The notes under the pieces were generated by a model. It did not search any database and was not told the origin of the DNA. It saw only the letters and a program-made list of their open reading frames with translations. A DNA stretch of 64,000 nucleotides from Cellulomonas sp. Root485. GTDB taxonomy: Bacteria; Actinomycetota; Actinomycetes; Actinomycetales; Cellulomonadaceae. Shown here one piece after another: positions 24,668-33,592 of the stretch (within the stretch, counting starts at the first letter, position 1; every line of letters begins with the position of its first letter). The DNA lies in the NCBI RefSeq assembly GCF_001426705.1, contig NZ_LMFC01000003.1, positions 393 to 64,392 of the forward strand, read 5' to 3'. The position numbers were made by a program, and so were the translations under genes.

Positions 24668-25923
24668 GCGCCGCGCGCGTCCCCGGCCCGAGCGACTGGG
24701 ACGACCGGCGCACCCCCGGCACCGACCTGCGCCCCGACACCCTCGCGGTGCGCGGTGGACTGGTCCGCAGCCAGTTCCAGGAGACCTCCGAGGCGCTGTT
24801 CCTCACGCAGGGCTTCGTCTACACCAGCGCCGCCGAGGCCGAGGCCGCGTTCGCCGGTGACGCCGACCGGTTCCTGTACTCCCGCTATGGCAACCCCACC
24901 GTGTCCACGTTCGAGGAGCGCCTGCGCCTGCTCGAGGGCGCGGAGGCGGCCTTCGCCACCGCCTCGGGCATGTCCGCGGTGTTCACCGCGATCGCCGCGC
25001 TGGTGAAGTCCGGCTCGCGCATCGTCTCCGCTCGGGCGCTGTTCGGGTCCACCGTCGTGATCTTCGAGGAGATCCTGGCCAAGTGGGGCGTGCGCACCGA
25101 CTACGTCGACGGGCACGAGCTCGACCAGTGGGAGGCCGCGCTGTCGACGCCGGCCGACGTCGTCTTCTTCGAGACGCCGTCCAACCCGATGCAGGACCTC
25201 GTCGACATCGCCGCGGTCAGCCGGCTCGCGCACGCCGCGGGCGCCACGGTCATCGTCGACAACGTCTTCGCCACCCCCGTGCTGTCCCGGCCGCTGGAGC
25301 TCGGCGCCGACGTCGTCGTGTACTCCGCGACCAAGCACATCGACGGGCAGGGGCGGGTGCTCGGCGGTGCGATCCTCGGCACCGACGAGTACATCCACGG
25401 TCCGGTGCAGACCCTCATCCGCAACACCGGACCGTCGCTGTCCGCGTTCAACGCGTGGGTGCTGCTCAAGGGTCTGGAGACGCTGTCGCTGCGCGTGCGT
25501 CACCAGACCGCGTCGGCCCTGCAGGTCGCGACGTGGATCGAGCAGCAGCCCGGCGTCTCGCTCGTGCGCTACCCGTACCTGCCGTCGCACCCGCAGCACG
25601 AGCTCGCGCTCGCGCAGCAGGCCGGGGGCGGCACCGTCGTCACGTTCAACCTCGCCGTGCCGGACGGCGCCACCCCGGACGTCGCCAAGAAGGTCACGTT
25701 CGGCGTGCTGGACGCGTTGCGCATCGTCGACATCTCCAACAACCTCGGCGACGCCAAGTCCCTGGTCACGCACCCGGCGACGACGACGCACCGCAAGCTC
25801 GGTCCCGACGGACGCGCGGCCGTCGGCATCGCCGAGTCGACCGTGCGACTGTCCGTGGGGCTCGAGGACCCCGCCGACCTGATCGACGACCTGGCGCAGG
25901 CCCTGGGGACGCTCGCGGGCTAG
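24664..25923 (+). CDS. metZ: O-succinylhomoserine sulfhydrylase
   Basis: PLP enzyme making homocysteine from O-succinyl (or acetyl) homoserine and sulfide, the direct sulfhydrylation route to methionine. Cys/Met-metabolism motifs are in order: YSRYGNPTVSTFEERL, TASGMSAVFTAI, FFETPSNPMQDLVDIA, DNVFATPVLSRPLELG and the PLP Lys in YSATKHIDGQGRVLGG. The GTG at 24664 overlaps the rhodanese stop. Length 419. The last four bases overlap the convergent oxidase gene. Whether the preferred ester is succinyl or acetyl cannot be told here. Confidence 0.9.
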   Translation: MSAARVPGPSDWDDRRTPGTDLRPDTLAVRGGLVRSQFQETSEALFLTQGFVYTSAAEAEAAFAGDADRFLYSRYGNPTVSTFEERLRLLEGAEAAFATASGMSAVFTAIAALVKSGSRIVSARALFGSTVVIFEEILAKWGVRTDYVDGHELDQWEAALSTPADVVFFETPSNPMQDLVDIAAVSRLAHAAGATVIVDNVFATPVLSRPLELGADVVVYSATKHIDGQGRVLGGAILGTDEYIHGPVQTLIRNTGPSLSAFNAWVLLKGLETLSLRVRHQTASALQVATWIEQQPGVSLVRYPYLPSHPQHELALAQQAGGGTVVTFNLAVPDGATPDVAKKVTFGVLDALRIVDISNNLGDAKSLVTHPATTTHRKLGPDGRAAVGIAESTVRLSVGLEDPADLIDDLAQALGTLAG

Positions 25924-26402
25924 AGCTGCACGGTCTCGTTCTCGCCGCCGTCGTAGCGCTCCCCGGTGACCTTGGCCTTGACCAGGCTGAACGCCGTCGT
26001 CAGGCGGCCGCCCTTGGCGTGCCAGTACTCCGCGGTCTGCCCGTGCACGACGACGAGGACCAGGCCGGGCGTCTCGGGACCGTCGGGGAACCAGGCCTCT
26101 GCCGTCACGCCCCACAGCTCACGGTTCTTGGCGACGTCGCGGACCACCTCGGCCGGACCGGACACCGAGACCCATGCGGTCGAGTCGGCGAAGGCGGCGT
26201 TCGCGGGGCTGCCCGCCTCGATCTCGTGGACCTTGTGGCTGTCGGCGTCGGCGAAGAACCAGAGGTCCCCGTCGAAGTCCACGTCCTGCACTCCCATCGG
26301 GCGGCTGACCAGCGACCCGTCGGCGCCCACCGTCGTGAGCATCGCGATCTTCGCGTCCTTGATCAGACCGGCCACCGTGGCGATGTCGTCGTCGTGCGTC
26401 AT
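25920..26402 (-). CDS. Pyridoxamine-oxidase-like flavin protein (general stress protein 26 type)
   Basis: 160-residue split-barrel protein of the PNPOx-like family. KIAMLTTVGADGSLVSRPMG and DGDLWFFADADSHKV are the usual FMN/F420-fold start, and ending ETVQL is typical of the stress-protein-26 subgroup. True PNP oxidase residues are not evident, so a general flavin or F420 reductase, or simple flavin binder, is more likely than vitamin B6 synthesis. The ATG at 26402 has GAGGAGG upstream. It ends inside the last codon of metZ. Confidence 0.82.
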   Translation of the reverse strand: MTHDDDIATVAGLIKDAKIAMLTTVGADGSLVSRPMGVQDVDFDGDLWFFADADSHKVHEIEAGSPANAAFADSTAWVSVSGPAEVVRDVAKNRELWGVTAEAWFPDGPETPGLVLVVVHGQTAEYWHAKGGRLTTAFSLVKAKVTGERYDGGENETVQL

Positions 26403-26493
26403 GCGTCCTCCTCGACCAGCGCGCTCGCGGGGCTGCTGACCGCGGCGGCATGGCCACGGTAGGCATGTCGCAGGGATGCTGCATGCTCAGAGG

Positions 26494-26874
26494 ATGACCG
26501 AGGAGAGCGACTACGAGGCGATGGCCGACGACCTGGTCGCCCGCGGCGCCACACGCGCGCAGATGATGGGGCGGCCGATCCTCAAGGCTGGGTCGACCAT
26601 GTTCGCCGCGCACGTCGGCGGGGACCGGCTCGCCGTGAAGCTCGGCCGGGACACCACCGCGTTCGCGGACGCCCTCGCACTTCCCGGGGCCGCGGTGTGG
26701 TCACCCGGCGACAGCGGCCGGCTGTTCCACGACTGGGTCGCGCTGCCGTCGTCGGTGGAGGACGAGTGGATGCGGTTCGCCGAGATCGCGCGCGTGAGCG
26801 CTCAGACGTCCTTGGCCATCCAGAGCGACAAGAAGTCGCCGGCGAAGTCGAAGAAGGGCACGACGGGGCGGTAG
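26494..26874 (+). CDS. TfoX-like N-terminal-domain protein
   Basis: 126-residue protein with the TfoX N-terminal fold (YEAMADDLVARGATRAQMMGR, FAAHVGGDRLAVKLGRD, AALPSSVEDEWMRFAE-like end). TfoX/Sxy proteins promote competence in proteobacteria; the role in actinobacteria is unknown. The last 73 bp, encoding a Lys-rich tail (QSDKKSPAKSKKG), are antisense to the end of the double GNAT gene. ATG 26494 lacks a strong ribosome site and has CATGCT six bases before it, so a leaderless start is possible. Confidence 0.7.
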   Translation: MTEESDYEAMADDLVARGATRAQMMGRPILKAGSTMFAAHVGGDRLAVKLGRDTTAFADALALPGAAVWSPGDSGRLFHDWVALPSSVEDEWMRFAEIARVSAQTSLAIQSDKKSPAKSKKGTTGR

Positions 26875-27779
26875 CCGGCCGACAGGTAGAGCGTGACCGC
26901 CTCGGGCTGCCGGATCCCCGTCTGCAGGACCACGCTCGTCAGGCCGCGCGCACGGGCGTCGTCCTCGATCGCGGTGAGCAGGGCGCGCGCCGCACCGGAG
27001 CCGCGGGCGGACTCGTCGACCCAGACCTTCTTGAGCTCGGCCGACCCGGCGGGATAGCCGTCGCGCGCCGCGCGCAGGGTCGCGCAGCCGACCGGGCGGC
27101 CGTCGATCCAGGCGACGACCGTGTCCAGTGCGCCGACGCCCTGCCGGGGGTCGTCGACCGCGAAACCGCCCGGGGTCATCTCGACGACCTCCGGGTAGCG
27201 CACCTCGATGTCGCGCCACATCGCGAGGCGCAGGGCCTCTGCCACGGGGTCGGACCAGTCGGTGTGCGTGACGGTCACCGTCGGGCGCTCACCGCTGCGG
27301 GGAACGCGCGGCGGCGTCGGCCCGAGGTCCTTGGCGAAGCATCGGGACTCCGACTCCGTGGCGTACTCGCCGAAGTTCGGGATCGAGCGGTAGCCCTCGC
27401 TGAGGTACAGCCCGATCGCCGACGCCTGGAGCACACCGGTCTCGAGGACGAGTCGCCGGAAACCCTTCTCCGCAGCGACACGTTCGAGCTCACGCACGAC
27501 CGCACGGGAGTGCCCGCGACCCCGGTGCTCCGGGACGACGAACATGCGCTTCAGCTCGCCGACGCCCTCCCCGAGCTCGCCGGACGCGTCACGGATGGCG
27601 CCGCACGCCACGGCCTGGCCGTCGACCCGCACGAGGAGCATCGCGACGATGCTCTCGCCGGTCATCGCGGCGCCGATGTCCTCCTCGCCGTACAGGGCGA
27701 GCAGCTCAGCCTGCTGCGCGGTGCGCAGGCGGAGGGCGTCGGGGTCGTCCCAGTCGACGAGCGTGATGCTGGTGGTCAA
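26802..27779 (-). CDS. Tandem (double) GNAT acetyltransferase
   Basis: 325-residue protein with two GNAT domains in tandem, residues about 1-155 and 170-325. Each has the acetyl-CoA loop: VPEHRGRGHSRAVVREL in the first and VDESARGSGAARALL in the second; each ends in a similar YLSEGYRS or YLSAGYRP. The duplication is old, as the halves have diverged. Substrate unknown; mycothiol synthase also has two GNAT domains, but this protein lacks that family's signature as far as I can see. It is 3 bp upstream of purQ on the same strand. Its end overlaps the TfoX-like gene. Confidence 0.85.
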   Translation of the reverse strand: MTTSITLVDWDDPDALRLRTAQQAELLALYGEEDIGAAMTGESIVAMLLVRVDGQAVACGAIRDASGELGEGVGELKRMFVVPEHRGRGHSRAVVRELERVAAEKGFRRLVLETGVLQASAIGLYLSEGYRSIPNFGEYATESESRCFAKDLGPTPPRVPRSGERPTVTVTHTDWSDPVAEALRLAMWRDIEVRYPEVVEMTPGGFAVDDPRQGVGALDTVVAWIDGRPVGCATLRAARDGYPAGSAELKKVWVDESARGSGAARALLTAIEDDARARGLTSVVLQTGIRQPEAVTLYLSAGYRPVVPFFDFAGDFLSLWMAKDV

Positions 27780-27782
27780 CGC

Positions 27783-28478
27783 TCAGCCGACGAGGGCCTT
27801 GAGGACCGACGTGAAGAAGCGCAGCCCGTCCGTGCCGGTGCGCGGGCCCTGGGCACCGTCCGGGCCGAAGCCGGACTCGACCGCGTGCTCGGGGTGCGGC
27901 ATGAGGCCGACGACGTTGCCCGCCGCGTTGGAGATCCCGGCGATGCCGCGGCGCGACCCGTTCGGGTTCCAGCCCTGGTAGCGGAAGACCACGCGGCCCT
28001 CGCCCTCCAGCTCGTCGAGCGTGTGCTCGTCGGCGACGTACTGCCCGTCCTGGTTCTTCAGCGGGATCGTGATGTGCTCGCCCGCCGTGTAGTCGCGGGT
28101 CCAGGCCGTGTCGACGTTGTCGACCGAGAGGACCTGCTCGCGGCACACGAAGTGCAGGTGGTCGTTCTTGATCATCGAGCCGGGCAGCAGGTGCGCCTCG
28201 GTGAGGACCTGGAAGCCGTTGCAGATGCCGAGGACCGGCAGACCCTTGTGCGCGGCGTCGACGATCTCGCCCATGACCGGCGCGAACCGGCTGATCGCAC
28301 CCGCACGCAGGTAGTCGCCGTAGGAGAAGCCGCCGGGCAGAACCACCGCGTCCACCCCGTGCAGGTCCGCGTCGCCGTGCCAGAGGGAGACCGCCTCGGC
28401 GCCCGCGAGGCGGACAGCACGGGCGGCGTCGCGGTCGTCGAGCGTGCCGGGGAAGGTGACGACGCCGATGCGGGTCAT
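27783..28478 (-). CDS. purQ: FGAM synthase glutaminase subunit PurQ
   Basis: Glutamine amidotransferase subunit feeding ammonia to PurL. Class I glutaminase landmarks: [15 protein letters not shown], the nucleophile Cys in [11 protein letters not shown], and the His-x-Glu of MPHPEHAVE. Length 231 is normal. It overlaps purS by four bases. A GNAT gene follows at once where purL would be expected in the compact purSQL order. Confidence 0.95.
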   Translation of the reverse strand: MTRIGVVTFPGTLDDRDAARAVRLAGAEAVSLWHGDADLHGVDAVVLPGGFSYGDYLRAGAISRFAPVMGEIVDAAHKGLPVLGICNGFQVLTEAHLLPGSMIKNDHLHFVCREQVLSVDNVDTAWTRDYTAGEHITIPLKNQDGQYVADEHTLDELEGEGRVVFRYQGWNPNGSRRGIAGISNAAGNVVGLMPHPEHAVESGFGPDGAQGPRTGTDGLRFFTSVLKALVG

Positions 28479-28729
28479 GCCTCGGTGTCCTCGTAGACCG
28501 CGACCACGTCCTCGATGACCGGGTTGGACAGCACGTGCTCGCCGGCCTCACGGGCCGCCGCGAGGATCTCCTCGGTCACCGGCCCGTCGACCTCGAGCTC
28601 GAACCGCTTGCCCTGACGGACGGACGCGAACTGCCCGAACCCGAGCCGCGGCAGGGCGCCGGCAACGGCCTTGCCCTGCGGGTCGAGGATCTCGGGCTTC
28701 GGCATGACATCGACGACGACTCGTCCCAC
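28475..28729 (-). CDS. purS: FGAM synthase subunit PurS
   Basis: 84-residue PurS, the small dimer that assembles PurL and PurQ into an active FGAM synthase. [20 protein letters not shown] and [17 protein letters not shown] are diagnostic, as is the C-terminal [10 protein letters not shown]. The GTG at 28729 is preceded by GGAG; no other start gives the conserved [10 protein letters not shown] beginning. A -10-like TAGAAT lies about 45 bp upstream. Confidence 0.95.
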   Translation of the reverse strand: MGRVVVDVMPKPEILDPQGKAVAGALPRLGFGQFASVRQGKRFELEVDGPVTEEILAAAREAGEHVLSNPVIEDVVAVYEDTEA

Positions 28730-28772
28730 GAAAGGGCTCCAGGTGTTCGCGCGGCGGTGGGGGGTCGCGGCG

Positions 28773-28778
28773 ATTCTA
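28773..28778 (-). promoter_or_regulatory. Candidate -10 of the purSQ promoter
   Basis: TAGAAT on the minus strand, preceded by TGGC, about 44 bp upstream of the purS start and 32 bp beyond the end of the neighbouring membrane-protein gene. No good -35 is visible. It suggests purS-purQ-GNAT are transcribed from their own promoter. Confidence 0.4.
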
Positions 28779-28809
28779 GCCAGTGCGCGCCGGGGCCCGG
28801 TCCAGGTGC

Positions 28810-29919
28810 TCAGTCGGTGGCGACCAGGGCGGGCACGAGGCCTTCCTGGTAGGTGTCGACGGACGGGACGGTGCCCGCCCTGGCGATCCTGAGGACGTCG
28901 ACGAGCGCGAGATCGGCGGGGCCGGACCGAGCGGCGCGCCAGACCATGAGCAGCGCAGGCAGGGTCAGCAGGGCGCCCACCGCAGACACGACGGAGAAGA
29001 AGAGGTCCGCGCGCCCCGTCCCCTCGATCCAGGCGATGCCGATCGCGATGAGGCTGATCGCGCCGATCAGCATGCCGTGCCGCACGGTCGGACGGACCAG
29101 CCGTCGGGCGTGCTGCGGGTGCCGTGCGGGAACGAGCCGGCGCAGGCGGCGCGCGGAGAGGACCGACCCGAGCACACCGGCCAGAAGCGCGACGCCGAGC
29201 GCGGTCAGGAGCTCGGGCGACGCACCGGCCCGCGGGTCCGTGACCGTCTCGAAGCAGCCTGACCCGCACCCTTCGACGCCGAGCCGGGTGGGAGCCACGA
29301 GGCACGAGACGAGGGCCGCGAGCCCGACGACCCCGACGGCGACCGCCAGCATCCCTGCGGTCCCGCGCGCCGTCAGCCGGTCGCGCATGACCATCCCGAA
29401 CAGGAAGGTGTCGGCGGTGACCTCCTCGCCCGGCTCCGCGACCAGGTGCTTGCGCGCCTGCGTGCGCAGCTGCCAGGTACCCCGCGACAGCAGGCCGATG
29501 GACATCCCCAGCATGACCGCCACCGCGCCGGTCGACGGTGCGTGCGGTCGATCCCCGGTCGCCAGCGGAAGGAGCACCGAGACGACGAGGACCACCGCCG
29601 CCACGTTGACCAGCACCCGCAGCGGCGCGCACGCCCCCTCGAGGTCGTCGCGGACCCACCCCCGGTACTGGGCAGGGACGCGACGGTCGACCAGCCGGTA
29701 CGCCAGCACGTGCCGCAGCGGCGGCCGGGTCCGCGCGCGCGTCGCCCACCCCGCGCGGACCAGCCCCGCGGCCGTCCGCAGGTCGACTCGCGTCGCTCCC
29801 GGGGCCGCGAGGTCCGCGAGCAGCGCGACCATCTCGTCGGCCCTCCGGAGTCGCCAACGACGCGGGTAGGCCCGCAGCCAGAGACGGACCGAGCGCTCGA
29901 AGCGGGGATCGATGGTCAT
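28810..29919 (-). CDS. PadR-associated membrane protein B (unknown family)
   Basis: 369-residue integral membrane protein of no family I can name. The N-terminal cytoplasmic region has LRAYPRRWRLRRADEM and VPAQYRGWVRDD, shared almost word for word with the upstream protein; about seven predicted membrane segments follow (for example VLVNVAAVVLVVSVLLPLAT, GVVGLAALVSCLVAPTRLG, MLIGAISLIAIGIAW). A Cys-rich loop, EGCGSGCFETV, sits between two segments and probably faces outside. The start overlaps the previous gene by four bases. With its paralogue and the PadR regulator it forms one operon, perhaps an exporter or sensor with a separate ATPase. Confidence 0.75.
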   Translation of the reverse strand: MTIDPRFERSVRLWLRAYPRRWRLRRADEMVALLADLAAPGATRVDLRTAAGLVRAGWATRARTRPPLRHVLAYRLVDRRVPAQYRGWVRDDLEGACAPLRVLVNVAAVVLVVSVLLPLATGDRPHAPSTGAVAVMLGMSIGLLSRGTWQLRTQARKHLVAEPGEEVTADTFLFGMVMRDRLTARGTAGMLAVAVGVVGLAALVSCLVAPTRLGVEGCGSGCFETVTDPRAGASPELLTALGVALLAGVLGSVLSARRLRRLVPARHPQHARRLVRPTVRHGMLIGAISLIAIGIAWIEGTGRADLFFSVVSAVGALLTLPALLMVWRAARSGPADLALVDVLRIARAGTVPSVDTYQEGLVPALVATD

Positions 29920-31013
29920 CGGCGCTCCCGGACGACGGCGGGGACGAGCTCCGTGTCGTACCGGTCCACCGGCACCGGGCGGCCGGTCCACGCGACGTGC
30001 CGCAGGTCGACGAGTGCGAGGTCCGGTGCCGTGCGGGACCGGAGCCAGACGACGACGGCCGCCGGGAGCAGCAGCAGGCACGCGGGAGCAGCGACAGCGG
30101 ACAACGAGAGCAGCCAGGTGCCGGTCGCCTCCGCCGACGCCTCCGCGACGACGAGCCCCGCCCACAGGGCGAACCCGATACCGGCGTGAGGGGCCGGACC
30201 GACGAGGTGACGCGCGGGCTGCTCCGGGCGGTCGGCCAGGTGGCGGCCCAGGCGTCGGTGGACCGCGACGGCGATCGCGATGCCGGTGAGGGCTGCGGCA
30301 GCGATCGGGGCCGTGATCAGACCGGCGGAGTCCCGCGCCACGACGACGAACTCGGAGCACGAGAGCGCTCCGGCGGCGTCGCACGGGACCGCACCGAGTC
30401 GGGTCGGGGCGAGGACCGCGGCGGCGGACCATGCCACCGCGCCGACCGCGAGCAGGAGCACCAGCACCCGTGCGGCCGGCTCGGCCGAGACCCGCGCCCG
30501 CGACGTGCGCACCCACACCGACGGGCCGAGCTCGGTCGGCCTCGTGCTCGCGTGGTGCTGCAGCCTGCGCCGCACCGCGGAGCCCGGGCGGACGCACAGC
30601 AGCGTCGCCAGGAGCGCGATCCCCAGCACCGACCACATGGGCACGAACTCGCCCCGGGTCTCGGTCGTCAGTGTGGAGTAGATCGGGAGGAGGAACACCC
30701 AGAGTCGGCCCGTCAGGTTCCGACGCAGGGCACCCGGTGTCGTGATGTCCTGGTGCACCCACTCCCGGTACTGCGCCGGGACGCGGACGTCGAGCATCCG
30801 GTACTGCAGGTAGACGCGGAGGGGTGGGGTCCGGTGCCAGCGCGTCGCGACCCCGCCGCGCAGCAGACCGAGGGCTGTGCGGGCGTCCAGGCGTCGCGCG
30901 TCGTCGGGAGCGAGGTCGACAAGGACAGCGGTGACCTCGTCGGCACGCTGCGCCCGCCAGGCCGGCGGGTAGGCGCGCAGCCAGAAGGCGGCGGACCGCT
31001 CCAGGCCACTCAT
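29916..31013 (-). CDS. PadR-associated membrane protein A (unknown family)
   Basis: 365-residue paralogue of the next gene. It has the same N-terminal signature, LRAYPPAWRAQRADEV and VPAQYREWVHQD, the first part reading like a conserved interaction helix, then about seven membrane segments (WVFLLPIYSTLTTETR, SVLGIALLATLLCV, AARVLVLLLAVGAVAWSAAA, APACLLLLPAAVVVWL). It also has a Cys-containing outer loop (VPCDAAGALSCSEF), matching position with the partner. Start ATG 31013 abuts the PadR stop. Function unknown; PadR operons often encode membrane or drug-response proteins. Confidence 0.75.
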   Translation of the reverse strand: MSGLERSAAFWLRAYPPAWRAQRADEVTAVLVDLAPDDARRLDARTALGLLRGGVATRWHRTPPLRVYLQYRMLDVRVPAQYREWVHQDITTPGALRRNLTGRLWVFLLPIYSTLTTETRGEFVPMWSVLGIALLATLLCVRPGSAVRRRLQHHASTRPTELGPSVWVRTSRARVSAEPAARVLVLLLAVGAVAWSAAAVLAPTRLGAVPCDAAGALSCSEFVVVARDSAGLITAPIAAAALTGIAIAVAVHRRLGRHLADRPEQPARHLVGPAPHAGIGFALWAGLVVAEASAEATGTWLLSLSAVAAPACLLLLPAAVVVWLRSRTAPDLALVDLRHVAWTGRPVPVDRYDTELVPAVVRERR

Positions 31014-31360
31014 CAGGCCGGTCCGAGGGCGGGGCGGGACGTCGCGCGGGCGGCGATCACGCGGCGCGCGAGCGAGGCGAGGTCGGTCAGGCGGGCGGTC
31101 TCGGCGGCGAGGGCCGCCATGCCGTCGGGGGTGAGCCGGTAGTAGCGGCGGAGGCGGCCGTCGACGACGATCTCGCCCGACGCCTCCGTGTACCCCGCCT
31201 CGACCAGGCGGTCGAGGATGCCGTAGAGCGTGCCCGCGCCGAGCCGGACGCGGCCGTCCGACATCGCCTTGACCGCCTGCACGATGCCGTAGCCGTGGCG
31301 GGGCTCCTCGGCCAGCGAGAGCAGGACGTAGTACGCCTGCTCGCTCATCCGGAATGCCAT
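31013..31360 (-). CDS. PadR-family regulator
   Basis: 115-residue winged-helix repressor with the PadR signature AYYVLLSLAEEPRHGYGIVQ, GAGTLYGILDRLVEAGYTEA and RRYYRLTPDGMAAL. It heads the two membrane-protein genes, overlapping the first by one base. The start at 31360 has no ribosome site, but an AT-rich palindrome including a -10-like TATATA lies just upstream, so the mRNA may be leaderless and autorepressed. ATG 31348 is an alternative start four residues in. Confidence 0.9.
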   Translation of the reverse strand: MAFRMSEQAYYVLLSLAEEPRHGYGIVQAVKAMSDGRVRLGAGTLYGILDRLVEAGYTEASGEIVVDGRLRRYYRLTPDGMAALAAETARLTDLASLARRVIAARATSRPALGPA

Positions 31361-31363
31361 GGG

Positions 31364-31375
31364 CGATATATATCG
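31364..31375. promoter_or_regulatory. PadR operator/-10 palindrome
   Basis: CGATATATATCG, a perfect 12-bp AT-rich palindrome four bases before the padR start, stands out in this GC-rich sequence. It fits PadR operators and overlaps the likely -10, so binding would block transcription of the operon itself. Confidence 0.6.
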
Positions 31376-31568
31376 TGTGACGACCTATGAGGACAAGGGC
31401 TCGTCCACCTCGCGCAGCCGGACCAGCTCCTGCGGTGCGCCGAGGACGTGGACGTCGGTGCTGACCGGACTGCGCGGCGATTCGGGGTGGGTTCGGCATG
31501 TTTGTGCTGGTCAGCGCCTCGGTCGACGGCGTGCGCGGAGTGTCGGTGGTCGGGGGCATGATGCGTGG

Positions 31569-32525
31569 GTGACTTCCCTCGCCCCCTCGACCCGCGGCTG
31601 GATCGGGCCGTACCTGCTGCTCGCCGTGCTGTGGGGATGCAGCTTCCTGTTCATCGCCACGGCGCTGCAGACATTCGCGCCGACGCAGGTGGCGTTCGGC
31701 CGGATCGTCATCGGGTTCGCGCTGCTCGCCGGGATCCTGCTGATCCGGCGTGAGCGCGTGCGGGTCGAGCGGCGGCGGATCGGCGACTTCGTGATCGTCG
31801 GCGCGGTCATGACGGCGATCCCGTTCGTGCTCTTCGCGCTCGCCGAGCAGCGGGTCACCTCCGTGCTCGCCGGTCTGGTGAACGCGACGACTCCCCTGTT
31901 CACCGCCGTGTTCGTCGCGCTCCTGCTGCCCCGCGAGCGGCCGGACCGGGTGCAGGTCGGCGGGCTGCTGCTGGGCTTCGGGGGCATCGCGGTGCTGCTG
32001 GGTGTCTGGAACTCCGGCGCGATCGACCTCGTCGGCGGTCTGATGCTGCTGGGGGCCACGTTCTGCTACGGCCTCGGGAACGCGTGGAGCCGTCGTCGGC
32101 TGACCAGCACCGGGCTGTCGAACGTGGCCCTGCCCGCCATCCAGCTCGCCGTCGGCGCCCTGGTGATCCTGCCGTTCGCCGTGTCCACCCCGCTCGTGGG
32201 GCCGGTCGCGCCGGCGCCCGCGCTTGCCCTGCTCGCGCTGGGCCTCGGCGGTACCGGGCTGGCCTACGTGCTGTTCTGGCGCGTCCTCGCGGTCGCCGGA
32301 GCCACCGTCACGGCGAGCGTCACCTACGTGATCCCGCTGGTGTCGACGACCCTCGGCGTCCTCGTGCTGCACGAGGGGCTGCACTGGTACGAGCCGGTGG
32401 GCGGCGCGATCGTGCTCGCGGGTGTCGGTCTGACGCAGTGGGGTGCGGCGCGACGCCGGTCGGCCGACGCCGCGCGGGCTGCGGACCAGCCCGAGACGGA
32501 GCGCGCCGAGGCCGAGATCTCCTGA
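31569..32525 (+). CDS. EamA/DMT-family exporter
   Basis: 318-residue drug/metabolite transporter with ten predicted membrane segments in two EamA repeats (first LLAVLWGCSFLFIATALQTF, second GLMLLGATFCYGLGNAW). RhaT-like proteins usually export amino acids or other metabolites; the substrate is not known. GTG 31569 was chosen from the short hydrophilic start VTSLAPSTRGWIGPY; CATGAT sits six bases before it, so a leaderless start is possible. The protein ends with an acidic, Ala-rich cytoplasmic tail, converging with the alcohol dehydrogenase gene 1 bp away. The 208-bp gap to padR carries the padR operator and nothing else clear. Confidence 0.88.
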   Translation: MTSLAPSTRGWIGPYLLLAVLWGCSFLFIATALQTFAPTQVAFGRIVIGFALLAGILLIRRERVRVERRRIGDFVIVGAVMTAIPFVLFALAEQRVTSVLAGLVNATTPLFTAVFVALLLPRERPDRVQVGGLLLGFGGIAVLLGVWNSGAIDLVGGLMLLGATFCYGLGNAWSRRRLTSTGLSNVALPAIQLAVGALVILPFAVSTPLVGPVAPAPALALLALGLGGTGLAYVLFWRVLAVAGATVTASVTYVIPLVSTTLGVLVLHEGLHWYEPVGGAIVLAGVGLTQWGAARRRSADAARAADQPETERAEAEIS

Positions 32526-32526
32526 G

Positions 32527-33561
32527 TCAGGGGACGACGACCGTCATCCCCGGGCCGCCCGTCCCGTCGCCGAGGGCGGCGAGCGCGGTCGGTGCCTCGT
32601 CGATCCCGATCGTGCGTCCGACCAGCCGCGACGGGTCGAGCTCGCCGGAAGCGATCCGCGCGAGCATCGCGGGGTACTCGTGGGCCGCCATGCCGTGGCT
32701 GCCGTAGACCTCGAGCTCCCACCCGATCACGCGGCCCATGGGCAGCGGAGGGGCGGCGTCGGTGCCGAGCAGGAGACCGACCTGGACGTGCCGGCCGCGG
32801 CGGCGCAGCGACAGGACCGACGCGGTCGCCGTGGCGCGGCTGCCGAGGGCGTCCAAGGAGACGGCGGCACCTCCGGAGGTCACCTGGTGGACCTGCTGGG
32901 CGACGTCGCCCGTGCCGTCCAGGACGATGGCGGCACCCATCGCCAGGGCTGCGTCGCGGGCGACGGGTGAGACGTCGACCGCGACGACCTGGGCACCGGC
33001 GGCGACGGCGACCATGACAGCCGACAGCCCGACGCCGCCGCAGCCGTGCACCGCGACCCAGTCCCCCGCCCGGACCCGGCCGTGGACGGTGACTGCTCGG
33101 TAGGCGGTCGCGAACCGGCACCCCAGGCCGGCGGCGGTGACCGGGGACATGCCGTCCGGGAGCCGGACCAGGTTGACGTCGGCGTGATGGATCGCGACGA
33201 GCTCGGCGAACGACCCGTCGTCGGTGAACCCCGGCTGGCGCTGCCGCTCGCACACCTGCTGCTCCCCCGCGAGGCACGCGGCACAGGACCCGCACGCGCA
33301 CACGAACGGCACGGTGACCTCGTCGCCGGGCGCCCACGCACGGACCAGCGGACCGACCTCGACGACGACCCCCGCCAGCTCGTGGCCGGGCACGTGCGGG
33401 AGCGTGATGTCGTCGTCGTGACCCTGCCAGCCGTGCCAGTCGGACCGGCACACGCCGGTGGCGGTGACCCGCAGGACGACGCCGTCGGCGGGGCAGGTCG
33501 GCGCCGGGACCTCACGCACGGTCGGGAGGACGCCGAACTCCGAGATCACCACGGCACGCAT
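32527..33561 (-). CDS. Zinc-dependent alcohol dehydrogenase
   Basis: Medium-chain dehydrogenase/reductase of 344 residues. Catalytic zinc ligands appear in [10 protein letters not shown] (Cys) and [11 protein letters not shown] (His-Glu); the structural zinc site is [17 protein letters not shown]. The NAD(P) domain carries [15 protein letters not shown], the usual GxGxxG. ATG 33561 was preferred over 33570 because GAGG sits nine bases before it and [10 protein letters not shown] is the usual start. Substrate unknown. An amidohydrolase gene lies 31 bp upstream on the same strand. Confidence 0.9.
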   Translation of the reverse strand: MRAVVISEFGVLPTVREVPAPTCPADGVVLRVTATGVCRSDWHGWQGHDDDITLPHVPGHELAGVVVEVGPLVRAWAPGDEVTVPFVCACGSCAACLAGEQQVCERQRQPGFTDDGSFAELVAIHHADVNLVRLPDGMSPVTAAGLGCRFATAYRAVTVHGRVRAGDWVAVHGCGGVGLSAVMVAVAAGAQVVAVDVSPVARDAALAMGAAIVLDGTGDVAQQVHQVTSGGAAVSLDALGSRATATASVLSLRRRGRHVQVGLLLGTDAAPPLPMGRVIGWELEVYGSHGMAAHEYPAMLARIASGELDPSRLVGRTIGIDEAPTALAALGDGTGGPGMTVVVP

Positions 33562-33592
33562 GCCGCCCATCCTCGCCGACGTGGGGCCGACG

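Noticed and set aside
31395..31470. Minus-strand segment reading like a protein C terminus (STDVHVLGAPQELVRLREVD, stop near 31389)
   Set aside because: No start, no family match and no neighbouring fragment; open frames of this length are common in DNA of this composition.
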